This document shows, piece after piece, positions 1 to 5,549 of a DNA stretch of 9,551 nucleotides (position 1 is the first letter of the stretch; each line of letters starts with the position of its first letter). The stretch spans positions 1-9,551 of the forward strand of contig DGDY01000304.1 in the NCBI GenBank assembly GCA_002385675.1, in the 5' to 3' direction. Under the pieces are notes generated by a model. The model was not told the origin of the DNA. It saw only the letters and a program-made list of their open reading frames with translations, and made no database searches. The translations under genes were made by a program, and so were the position numbers. The stretch comes from Anaerolineales bacterium UBA3940. Lineage in GTDB: Bacteria; Chloroflexota; Anaerolineae; Aggregatilineales; UBA3940.

Positions 1-72
1 TTTTTTCAAGCAGAAGGCGCCATACGACTTTCGCCTTAGTCTCGTGGGCTCGGAGATGCGTATAAGAGACAG
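1..72. other. Residual Illumina Nextera P7/N701 adapter (sequencing artefact)
   Basis: This is not genomic DNA. After six T's, bases 7-30 match the P7 flow-cell sequence with 4 mismatches in 24. Bases 31-38 (tcgcctta) are exactly the N701 index as written in the primer. Bases 39-53 match the Nextera read-2 primer, and bases 54-72 match the 19-bp mosaic end AGATGTGTATAAGAGACAG with one change (T to C at 59). The order and spacing are exactly those of the commercial adapter. On the minus strand this reads as a fragment end, adapter, index, P7, then A's, which is the pattern of a short insert read past its end with late-cycle errors. It marks a contig end and should be trimmed. Confidence 0.98.
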
Positions 73-98
73 CTTTCACACCCATCGATTAAGAGGGA

Positions 99-120
99 GC
101 CGCAACGTTCAGTCGCGGCG
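99..120 (-). repeat. Hairpin repeat, copy 1 (22 nt)
   Basis: An imperfect palindrome with an 8-nt left arm at 99-106, a 5-nt loop at 107-111 and a right arm at 112-119, plus a shared flanking G at 120. It matches the copy at 138-159 at 20 of 22 positions, offset by 39 nt. The one stem difference (A at 104) gives an A-C mismatch in plus-strand RNA but a G-U wobble in minus-strand RNA. That fits a structure that acts in the minus-strand transcript coming from the hydrolase gene. It is not followed by a T run in that direction. Confidence 0.75.
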
Positions 121-128
121 GATTCATT

Positions 129-158
129 ACAACAAAAGCCGCGACGTTTAGTCGCGGC
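129..158 (-). terminator. Rho-independent terminator after the hydrolase gene (repeat copy 2)
   Basis: On the minus strand a perfect 8-bp GC-rich stem (arms at 138-145 and 151-158) with the 5-nt loop TAAAC is followed directly by TTTTGTTGT (137-129). It begins 28 nt beyond the stop codon of the alpha/beta hydrolase. Stem, short loop and T-rich tail make this the best terminator in the window. The stem is also copy 2 of a repeat seen at 99-120 and, inverted, at 5424-5445. Confidence 0.8.
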
Positions 159-186
159 GATGTATGCCCAACCCTATAGAAGAACC

Positions 187-1023
187 TCACAACCCCGCCA
201 GCCACCCCCGGATAATCCCCCGCGTCTCGTCGGGGGCCGAGTGCGGGAACAGATGTCCGTGCCCTTCCACGACGACCATATCCGCCTGCGGCACCAGCTC
301 GCGGAACTTCCGCGCCGACGCCTCGACGAAGGCATCCGTCTCGCTCCCGCGCACGACCAGCACCGGCAGCAACCCGTCGAGCTTCGCCACGTGCTCCCAC
401 ACGTCGGTCGGGACGGTCTGGTAAACGCGCGCCTCCCACTCAGGAGGCCAGGCGAGCACCACGCCGCCGTTGCCGTCGGGGCGCGTCATGCTCTCCGCGT
501 AGAGCCGCACCGTCTCGTCCGGCCAGTCGGCGAAAAGCGGCTTGCCGCGCCAATACTCGTAAGCCGCCTCGGTGCTCTCGAACGCCGTGCGGCGGCGCAG
601 CGCACCCTGCACGAGCGGCAGACGTTCCTCCAGCCCGACGGCCCGCATCGCGCGGACGCCAAGCAGGATGTGCGGCGGGAGCAGCGTCGGATCGAGCAGC
701 ACCAGCGCCCGGAAGCGTGACGGCTCATCCAGCGCCGCAAGCAGCGAAAAGACTCCGCCCATCGAGTGCCCGACGGCGACAACATCCGTGAGGTCCAGCA
801 GACGCAGCCCGGAGAGCAGGTCGCCGGCCATCTGCCGCCAGTGGTAAAGGTGCTCCGGCGGGGGTGGCATACGCCACAGGGGGCGGGGCAGCAGGCTGAC
901 CACGCGATACTGCGTGGTCAGCGGCTGAAACACAGGCTGGTAGGTTTGCGGCGGAAAGCCGTTCGCCCCGGCGAGATGGATCACCGGGCCGCTGCCGCCG
1001 AACTCATACGTGGGGACCTGCAT
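187..1023 (-). CDS. Alpha/beta hydrolase fold protein
   Basis: A 278-residue protein of usual size for a single-domain alpha/beta hydrolase, probably cytoplasmic since no signal peptide is visible. An oxyanion-region motif HLAGANGFPP lies at 17-26. The nucleophile elbow GHSMGG is at 85-90 (Ser87), following a hydrophobic strand VVAV. A likely catalytic acid is Asp230 in VRGSETD, and the catalytic His is probably His257 in GHGHLFP. The triad therefore looks complete, and the protein is expected to be an active esterase or hydrolase. The substrate cannot be read from the sequence. A cap region at about 115-205 sits between strands 6 and 7. The start is ATG at 1023, preceded by a weak purine stretch (GAGAG). 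It lies 19 nt after the flavodoxin stop, so the two are probably co-transcribed and this gene may depend on upstream translation. Confidence 0.9.
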   Translation of the reverse strand: MQVPTYEFGGSGPVIHLAGANGFPPQTYQPVFQPLTTQYRVVSLLPRPLWRMPPPPEHLYHWRQMAGDLLSGLRLLDLTDVVAVGHSMGGVFSLLAALDEPSRFRALVLLDPTLLPPHILLGVRAMRAVGLEERLPLVQGALRRRTAFESTEAAYEYWRGKPLFADWPDETVRLYAESMTRPDGNGGVVLAWPPEWEARVYQTVPTDVWEHVAKLDGLLPVLVVRGSETDAFVEASARKFRELVPQADMVVVEGHGHLFPHSAPDETRGIIRGWLAGL

Positions 1024-1042
1024 GTTTGCTCTCGCTCAGGCG

Positions 1043-1585
1043 CTATGCGACGACGCCCTCGTATTCGCCTATCCCCCACGCAAAGGCCAGCAGCCTCACC
1101 CACTTCGCGATGCGCTCCCGGTGCTTATCGGCCTCGTTGTCATTGTCGAGGCCCAGCGCTATCAGGTGATCTTCGACCAGCGCGCGCGAGCCCGTGATCT
1201 GGTAGCCCTGCGCGGGCCACAGCCCGTACAGGTCGCCGCCGCGCTCCAGTACCTTGTCGGCGATCACGCCTGCGGCGTCGATGTACGTGTCGGGATAGCC
1301 GTACTGGTCGCCCAGCCCGAAGATAGCGACCTTCTTCCCCCTCAGGTCGAGGTCGTCCATGTGCGGGAGGAAGGCGGACCAGTCATCCTGCAACTGCCCG
1401 ATATCCCATGTCGATATACCGAACAGGATATAGTCCCACTGCATGATGTCCTGAACCGAGGCATCCGCAATATTGTGGACCTTGACCACGTCCGGCTCGT
1501 ACTTGTCGAACTCCTGTTTGATCAAGTCAGCGGCAGTTGCCGTGTTCCCCTCATTTGAGCCGTAGAACAGCCCGATCTTTGCCAA
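1043..1585 (-). CDS. Flavodoxin, long-chain type
   Basis: A 180-residue FMN-binding electron carrier. The N-terminal strand and phosphate loop are KIGLFYGSNEGNTA (3-16). The first isoalloxazine-binding loop is GISTWDIGQLQDDW (56-69) with Trp60. The second is GLGDQYGYPDTY (90-101), where Tyr97 aligns with the FMN-stacking tyrosine of known long-chain flavodoxins. The segment GLWPAQGYQITGSRAL (121-136) followed by an acidic stretch is the inserted loop of the long-chain class (relatives of NifF and IsiB). It should shuttle low-potential electrons in the cytoplasm; the partner is unknown. The start is TTG at 1585, chosen because an AGGAGG site (1598-1593) sits 7 nt upstream and the family's MxKIGLFYGS-type N-terminus begins exactly there. 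It is the first gene of a probable two-gene unit with the hydrolase. The C-terminal tail (165-180) is not typical of the family. Confidence 0.95.
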   Translation of the reverse strand: MAKIGLFYGSNEGNTATAADLIKQEFDKYEPDVVKVHNIADASVQDIMQWDYILFGISTWDIGQLQDDWSAFLPHMDDLDLRGKKVAIFGLGDQYGYPDTYIDAAGVIADKVLERGGDLYGLWPAQGYQITGSRALVEDHLIALGLDNDNEADKHRERIAKWVRLLAFAWGIGEYEGVVA

Positions 1586-1592
1586 CGTTGTC

Positions 1593-1598
1593 CCTCCT
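1593..1598 (-). promoter_or_regulatory. Shine-Dalgarno site of the flavodoxin gene
   Basis: AGGAGG on the minus strand, 7 nt before a TTG codon. This perfect site is what fixes the unusual TTG start, since no ATG lies nearby in frame. Confidence 0.85.
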
Positions 1599-1647
1599 GC
1601 GTGCTGCGGCGGTCATCTGACCTTTTGCGACGAAAACACTCCAATAT

Positions 1648-1665
1648 AGTATAACGAGAGTCTCG
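1648..1665 (-). promoter_or_regulatory. Candidate promoter of the flavodoxin-hydrolase operon
   Basis: TATACT (1653-1648) matches five of six bases of the -10 consensus and lies in the only AT-rich patch of the spacer, about 62 nt upstream of the TTG start. No good -35 box is seen. An 11-nt palindrome, cgagagtctcg (1655-1665), sits directly upstream of the -10 and could be an operator half-site pair or chance. Confidence 0.45.
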
Positions 1666-1698
1666 CCGCGCCTCGAATTGCCGTTCAGGGCTGCCCGC

Positions 1699-3051
1699 TC
1701 ACGCGCCGGGGGCCAGTTCCGCCGCCTGATCATCCGGCCCTTTGCTCGGCGGCCTGAGGTCCTTCACAACCACCTTGTCAACCCGGCGGCCATCCATATC
1801 CACCACCTCAAAGCTGAGCGAGTCCATCTCGAAGCGGTCGGCCTCCTGCGGCACACGCCCCAGCATCATCATGACGAAGCCGCCGACTGTTTCGTAGCTC
1901 GCCTCGCTCTCGCCGGGCAGGCTGTCCAGCCTGAAAAGCTCCTTGAGCCGCTCCGCCGGCAGGCGCGCGTCGATCAGCCAGGAACCATCGTCCCGCTGCA
2001 CGATCTCCGGCTCCGGCGGCTCGTCCGCCTCCTCGATGTAGCCGACCATCGCCTCGATCAGGTCGTCAATGGTGACCAGCCCCTCAATGCCACCGTACTC
2101 GTTGATCACCATGGCCCGCTTCTGTCCGGCCTGCTTCAGCCGCTCGATGGCATCCAGCGCGGGCGTGCTCTCCGGCACGAAGAGCGGCGGCGAGGCCAGC
2201 GCGTCCAGCTTGACCTCCTGCCCCTTCGTCATCGCCACGAGCACGTCCTTCGCTGCCACAAACCCCACCATGTGGTCAAGCGAGCGGTCGCCGACAGGAT
2301 AGAAGGAGCGGCGGCTTTCCGCCATCTTGTGCAGGTTCACATCGGGCGGGTCGTTCACGTCCAGCCAGACGATATCCGTGCGCGGTGTCATCAGCAGGCT
2401 GACGGGCAAATCGGCCAGATCGAAGACGCGCCCGGCGATCTCGCGCTCGAACGCCTCAAACACGCCCAGATGCGTGCCCTCCTCGATCAGCATCTCGACA
2501 TCTTCCACGGTGATGTCCACATCGGGTGAGGCCGGCACGTTGAGCAGCTTGAGGATGGTGTCGGTAGAGAGGCTCAGGAAGCGGACGATAGGTGACGCCA
2601 GCTTCGAAAGCAGGTTCATCGGGCGGGCGATGACAACCGAGACAGCGGTCGGGTTGTTGAGGCCCAGCCGCTTGGGCACCAGCTCGCCGAACAGCAGCGT
2701 CAGGTAGGTAATCACCACGACGACGATCCCCACGCCGAGCGCCTCGGCGTATGGCGCCAGCACAGGGATGTCCGACAGCGCATCCGCCAGCACCTGCCCG
2801 ATGGTCGCACCGCTGATCGCGCCCGTCAGCACGCCGACCAGCGTAATACCGACCTGTACCGTCGAGAGGAAACGGGTCGGGGACTCGCTGAGCTGCAGGG
2901 CGGCTTTCGCGCCTGCGCTGCCGTCGTCCGCCATCTGTTTCAAACGGTTTTTGTTAGCAGAGAGCATCGCAATCTCGGACATCGCGAACACGCCGTTCGC
3001 AAGGATCAGCACCAGAATGCCGATGCTCTGCCAGACAATCTCTGTACTCAC
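1699..3051 (-). CDS. CNNM/CorC-type transporter (DUF21, CBS pair, CorC_HlyC domain)
   Basis: A 450-residue membrane protein with the full domain order of the HlyC/CorC (TlyC) family. A DUF21/CNNM transmembrane domain spans about 1-195, with hydrophobic segments near 5-25, 63-85 and 103-122 and the conserved motif GELVPKRLG at 122-130. A CBS pair follows at about 217-340, including LMTPRTDIVWLD (220-231) and EYGGIEGLVTIDDLIEAMVG (318-337). A CorC_HlyC domain at about 350-432 completes it. Family members are linked to Mg2+ efflux or divalent-ion homeostasis, with nucleotide sensing by the CBS pair. The old 'hemolysin' label of this family is not evidence of a toxin. The start is GTG at 3051, preceded by GAGGAG (3067-3062) with a 10-nt spacer, and the protein begins just before the first membrane segment as expected. 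It is probably its own transcription unit, with 154 nt upstream and 113 nt downstream to the neighbours. Confidence 0.93.
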   Translation of the reverse strand: MSTEIVWQSIGILVLILANGVFAMSEIAMLSANKNRLKQMADDGSAGAKAALQLSESPTRFLSTVQVGITLVGVLTGAISGATIGQVLADALSDIPVLAPYAEALGVGIVVVVITYLTLLFGELVPKRLGLNNPTAVSVVIARPMNLLSKLASPIVRFLSLSTDTILKLLNVPASPDVDITVEDVEMLIEEGTHLGVFEAFEREIAGRVFDLADLPVSLLMTPRTDIVWLDVNDPPDVNLHKMAESRRSFYPVGDRSLDHMVGFVAAKDVLVAMTKGQEVKLDALASPPLFVPESTPALDAIERLKQAGQKRAMVINEYGGIEGLVTIDDLIEAMVGYIEEADEPPEPEIVQRDDGSWLIDARLPAERLKELFRLDSLPGESEASYETVGGFVMMMLGRVPQEADRFEMDSLSFEVVDMDGRRVDKVVVKDLRPPSKGPDDQAAELAPGA

Positions 3052-3061
3052 GTAACGTTAA

Positions 3062-3067
3062 CTCCTC
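3062..3067 (-). promoter_or_regulatory. Shine-Dalgarno site of the CorC-type gene
   Basis: GAGGAG on the minus strand, 10 nt before the GTG at 3051. An 8-bp palindrome, taacgtta (3053-3060), fills most of the spacer. The site supports the non-ATG start. Confidence 0.65.
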
Positions 3068-3102
3068 GCAGGGACACTACCCCGGTCGCTTCGCTCAACC
3101 TG

Positions 3103-3108
3103 AGTGTA
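3103..3108 (-). promoter_or_regulatory. Weak candidate -10 box for the CorC-type gene
   Basis: TGTTACACT on the minus strand resembles an extended -10 (TGnTAnAnT-like), about 52 nt ahead of the GTG start. The hexamer matches consensus at only four of six positions and no -35 is visible. Confidence 0.3.
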
Positions 3109-3154
3109 ACAGATTCTGGTAGGGTAGGACTTCTGACTGCATAATCGTCCGGGC

Positions 3155-3187
3155 CAGCCCTGCCAGGCATAAATACTGGCAGGGCTG
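3155..3187 (-). terminator. Strong hairpin after the STAND ATPase gene
   Basis: A perfect 12-bp inverted repeat: CAGCCCTGCCAG at 3155-3166 and its complement at 3176-3187, with a 9-nt AT-rich loop. It starts 19 nt beyond the stop codon of the STAND gene. There is no T run on either side, so it is either a non-canonical terminator or an mRNA 3'-end stabilising structure. It also separates this gene from the promoter region of the CorC-type gene. Confidence 0.6.
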
Positions 3188-3206
3188 AGAGGGTCGCAAG
3201 AGGGGT

Positions 3207-5300
3207 CTATCCCGCCTGCGCGCGCAGGGCGTCGATGTTCTGGCGCACCACCTCGGCACGCGAATCGCCGAGCGCGGCAAGCAGCCGGTAGCTCTGCTCG
3301 AAATGCTCCAGTGCGAGCGAGCGGTTTCCCTGCCGCTCGTACAGCAGAGCGATGTTGTTGAGCGTCGAGGCCTGCCCGTAGCGGTCGCCGAGGGCTTCCT
3401 TGAGCGCGAGGCTGCGCTTGAAGTGCGCAAGCGCGCTGTCCGTATCTCCCCGGTTCAGCGCGATGATGCCGAGGTTGTTGTGTGCCTGCGCCTGCCCCGC
3501 CGCATCGTCGAGGTTGGCGTACACGGCCAGCGCGCGCTGGTAGCTCTGCTCCGCCTCGCCGTCGCGCCCCATCCGCTCATACGTCGCGCCGATGTTGAGC
3601 AGCGTACTGGCCTGCCCGCGCCGGTTGCCGAGCACGGTGTACATATCCAGCGCGCGCTGGAAGGCGTTTGCTGCCTCATCCCAGCGCTCCTGCCAGTACA
3701 GCACACCCGCCACGTTGAGCAGCGTTTCGGCAACGTCCTCATGCGCTCCCAGGTTCTCGCGCAGCGCCAGCGCCTCGCGGTAGTAGCCGAGCGCGGCGTC
3801 AAGCTCGCCCTGCCGCTCGCAGATCGCGCCGATGTTGTTGAGCGCCATCGCCTCGCCCGCCGGGTCGCCGAGGTTGCGGCTGATGGTCAGGCTGCGGGTG
3901 TAGGCTCGCCGCGCCTCGTCAAGCTGCCCGCGCGCCGCCTGCGCATAGCCGAGGTCGGTGAGCACCGCATACTCACGGAACACGTCGCCACGCTCGCGGG
4001 CCTCGTCCACCACCGCGCCCGCCAGCGCAGCGAGATCCTCCCACATCCCGCGTGCCTCGTAGATGCGCATGAGCGCATCCGCGAACAGGCCCGCCGAGGT
4101 TGGCTCGTTCTCGCGCAGAGCGTTGTAGGCGGCCAGGATCTGCCCCAACTGGGCATCGATAGCCGGGCTGTCCGCCGGGGTCGACTCCACAAACGAGAGA
4201 TAGCTGCGCTGGACGCGCCCCTCAGCCTGCTCGATTGCGCCCGGCTCGGCGCGGCGGCGCAGCGGCTCGCGCAGCGCCTCGTGCAGCATGTACATCCCGC
4301 CCGGCATCGGGCGGACCATCGCCGCGTCGATCAGCGTTTGCAGCGCCTCCTCCGCCTCATCGAGGGGCAGGCCCCAGCAGGCTGCCGCCGCCTCAGCGGA
4401 GAACGGGTTGCCCGCGCCCGGCTCGAAGCCCGCGAGCAGGGTGGCGCGCTGAAGCTGGACGCTGCCGAAGCGCGAGAGCACGAGGTTGATGAGCAGCCCC
4501 AGCGCCCGCGTCCGAGCTTCCTCGTCGTTCGGGTCGAGCGCCGCCAGCGGCCCCTGCTCCTCCTCCAGCAGTTCGAGCAGGCGCAGCCACGTCATGCCCT
4601 GACGGGCCTGCGCGCCGACGAGCGCCAGCGCCAGCGCCGAGTTCGAGAGCCGGACGATGATTTCCTTGACCGTCGGCAGGTAGAGGCTGGGGAGCATCCC
4701 CGCCCAGGCGGTCAGGAGCTTGAGCGCCTCGTCCTCGCTGAGCTTGCTGACCGCAAAGCGGCGTGTCTTAAAGGCGAACAGCACCTCGTCGCCCGCCCCG
4801 GTCGTGATGATGCGGGCGCAGTTCGGCCCACCGACGTTCAGCGCGCGGATCTCCTCCACGCTCGTTACGTCGTCGAGGACGAGCAGCGCGCGCCGGTCGC
4901 GCAGCAGCGTGCGCAGCGTCGCCGACCGGCTAGCGGTGTCCGGCACCCCGGCAAGGTCATCGCCGAGCGCCCGCCCCCACAGCATCTGCGCATGCTGGAT
5001 GCTGCCCTCGCCCCGCAGCGAGGCCCACAGCACGCCATCGGGGAAGCGCTCAAGGATGTCGGCGTCATGCGCGAGCGCGGCGGCCAGCGAGGTCTTGCCG
5101 GAGCCTGCCGGGCCGTGCAGGGTGATCGGCGCGAGCGACGCCGCCGGGCGGCTCAGCAGCAGGCGCTTGACCGTCTCAAGCTCGGCGCGGGGGACAAAAT
5201 ACAGGGGCAGGTCCGGCGCGAGGTACGGCACGGAGTCGCGCACCGGCCCCTCAACGGGTTTAAAGTCTGTGGTTGTGTCCTGAATGGGCTGTTCGCTCAT
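3207..5300 (-). CDS. STAND (NB-ARC-like) ATPase with C-terminal TPR repeats
   Basis: A 697-residue cytoplasmic signalling ATPase. The P-loop GPAGSGKT is at 63-70 (Lys69). A Walker B strand ALLVLDDV is at 138-145 (Asp143, Asp144). A sensor-1-like strand ARIITTGAG spans 162-170, and a winged-helix-like region at about 270-350 has YMLHEALREPL (337-347) at the MHD position. Residues about 442-681 form six TPRs of 40 residues, with the NNIG-type position recurring at 448, 488, 528, 568, 608 and 648. Two motifs are degenerate: TTG replaces the TTR usual in NB-ARC proteins, and NSALAL (220-225) replaces GLPLAL. Only about 35 residues precede the ATPase core, so no effector or DNA-binding domain is visible. 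The ATG at 5300 was chosen over a start at 5402 because a -10 box lies between them, the extra 34 residues look non-conserved, and GAAGGG precedes this ATG. Family members oligomerise on ligand binding; this one's ligand and output are unknown. Confidence 0.88.
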   Translation of the reverse strand: MSEQPIQDTTTDFKPVEGPVRDSVPYLAPDLPLYFVPRAELETVKRLLLSRPAASLAPITLHGPAGSGKTSLAAALAHDADILERFPDGVLWASLRGEGSIQHAQMLWGRALGDDLAGVPDTASRSATLRTLLRDRRALLVLDDVTSVEEIRALNVGGPNCARIITTGAGDEVLFAFKTRRFAVSKLSEDEALKLLTAWAGMLPSLYLPTVKEIIVRLSNSALALALVGAQARQGMTWLRLLELLEEEQGPLAALDPNDEEARTRALGLLINLVLSRFGSVQLQRATLLAGFEPGAGNPFSAEAAAACWGLPLDEAEEALQTLIDAAMVRPMPGGMYMLHEALREPLRRRAEPGAIEQAEGRVQRSYLSFVESTPADSPAIDAQLGQILAAYNALRENEPTSAGLFADALMRIYEARGMWEDLAALAGAVVDEARERGDVFREYAVLTDLGYAQAARGQLDEARRAYTRSLTISRNLGDPAGEAMALNNIGAICERQGELDAALGYYREALALRENLGAHEDVAETLLNVAGVLYWQERWDEAANAFQRALDMYTVLGNRRGQASTLLNIGATYERMGRDGEAEQSYQRALAVYANLDDAAGQAQAHNNLGIIALNRGDTDSALAHFKRSLALKEALGDRYGQASTLNNIALLYERQGNRSLALEHFEQSYRLLAALGDSRAEVVRQNIDALRAQAG

Positions 5301-5362
5301 GGTATCGGCCCTTCGCCGCCAGGCCGGGTGGAAGGGTCCGGCCAGAATATGACATCGGTCCC

Positions 5363-5371
5363 AGTATAGCA
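5363..5371 (-). promoter_or_regulatory. Candidate extended -10 promoter of the STAND ATPase gene
   Basis: TGCTATACT on the minus strand (the -10 hexamer TATACT at 5368-5363 with a TG one base upstream) forms an extended -10 element, about 62 nt before the ATG at 5300. No -35 consensus is seen, which is tolerable for an extended -10 promoter. The same hexamer occurs at nearly the same distance before the flavodoxin gene. Confidence 0.5.
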
Positions 5372-5423
5372 CAAGCGGGCCAGCCTTGCGCGGGGTCATC
5401 ACGACGCCTGTCGGGGTAAATGA

Positions 5424-5445
5424 CGCCGCGAATAAACTTCGCGGC
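5424..5445 (-). repeat. Hairpin repeat, copy 3 (inverted relative to copies 1 and 2)
   Basis: A perfect 8-bp stem (5425-5432 with 5438-5445) around a 5-nt loop. On the minus strand the loop is GTTTA, identical to the plus-strand loop of copy 2 at 146-150. Aligned this way it matches copy 2 at 20 of 22 positions. The two differences are the two partners of the loop-closing pair (C-G in copy 2, A-T here), so pairing is kept. Confidence 0.75.
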
Positions 5446-5458
5446 TTCGACGGGTTTT

Positions 5459-5546
5459 ACCTCACCCCCGTCGTGTCTGCGACGCGCCACCCCTCACTCC
5501 GGCCTGCGCTCCGCACAGCCTGCACGGAGAGGGGCGGGGGTGAGGT
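5459..5546 (-). repeat. 88-nt composite inverted repeat, possible terminator of the fusion gene
   Basis: The outer arms ACCTCACCCCCG (5459-5470) and CGGGGGTGAGGT (5535-5546) are perfect 12-bp complements. Within them, CCCCT and CTCCG blocks near 5490-5501 pair with CGGAGAGGGG near 5525-5534 with a 2-nt bulge, so a long, nearly continuous stem can form. It begins 3 nt beyond the stop codon of the fusion gene. No T run follows on the minus strand (AAAACCC instead), so classical intrinsic termination is doubtful. Its length, symmetry and pyrimidine/purine arms suggest a dispersed REP- or MITE-like element. Confidence 0.65.
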
Positions 5547-5549
5547 TGT

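Larger units (their letters stand above)
5301..5549. other. 249-nt spacer rich in inverted repeats
   Basis: This region lies between the stop codon of the fusion gene and the STAND ATPase start. No convincing gene was found in it. It holds, from right to left, a large inverted repeat (5459-5546), an overlapping 7-bp inverted repeat (5448-5454 with 5467-5473), a 22-nt hairpin repeat (5424-5445) and the STAND promoter (about 5363-5371). The pyrimidine-rich CCTCACCCCCG and CCCCTC blocks are typical in style of repeats dispersed between genes in many bacteria. Confidence 0.7.

Noticed and set aside
54..72. Tn5-type transposon end (mosaic end) suggesting a mobile element
   Set aside because: It is directly preceded by index and P7 sequence, so it comes from the library kit and not from a resident transposon.
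99..159. Start of a CRISPR array (two near-identical palindromic repeats)
   Set aside because: There are only two copies, with a 17-nt spacer, one copy bears a terminator tail, a third copy lies inverted in another spacer, and no cas gene is present.
89..439. A small minus-strand protein ending with a duplicated PRLNVAA peptide
   Set aside because: It overlaps the well-supported hydrolase in another frame, and the duplicated peptide is only the two hairpin repeats translated (39 nt is 13 codons).
1699..3051. Hemolysin toxin
   Set aside because: The name is historical for this family. The domain order is that of CNNM/CorC ion transport proteins.
3207..5300. Antiphage defence (Avs-like) or AfsR-type regulator
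   Set aside because: No nuclease, protease, TIR or DNA-binding domain is visible in the protein or in its neighbours, so a specific assignment is not supported.
3303..5369. Long plus-strand frame of 688 codons opposite the STAND ATPase gene
   Set aside because: It is a shadow produced by high GC and the regular TPR codon pattern. The translation is Arg/Ala/Gln-rich without any recognisable domain.
5301..5402. 34-residue N-terminal extension of the STAND ATPase
   Set aside because: The -10 box at 5363-5368 lies inside it and a purine-rich site precedes the ATG at 5300, so the shorter form is preferred.
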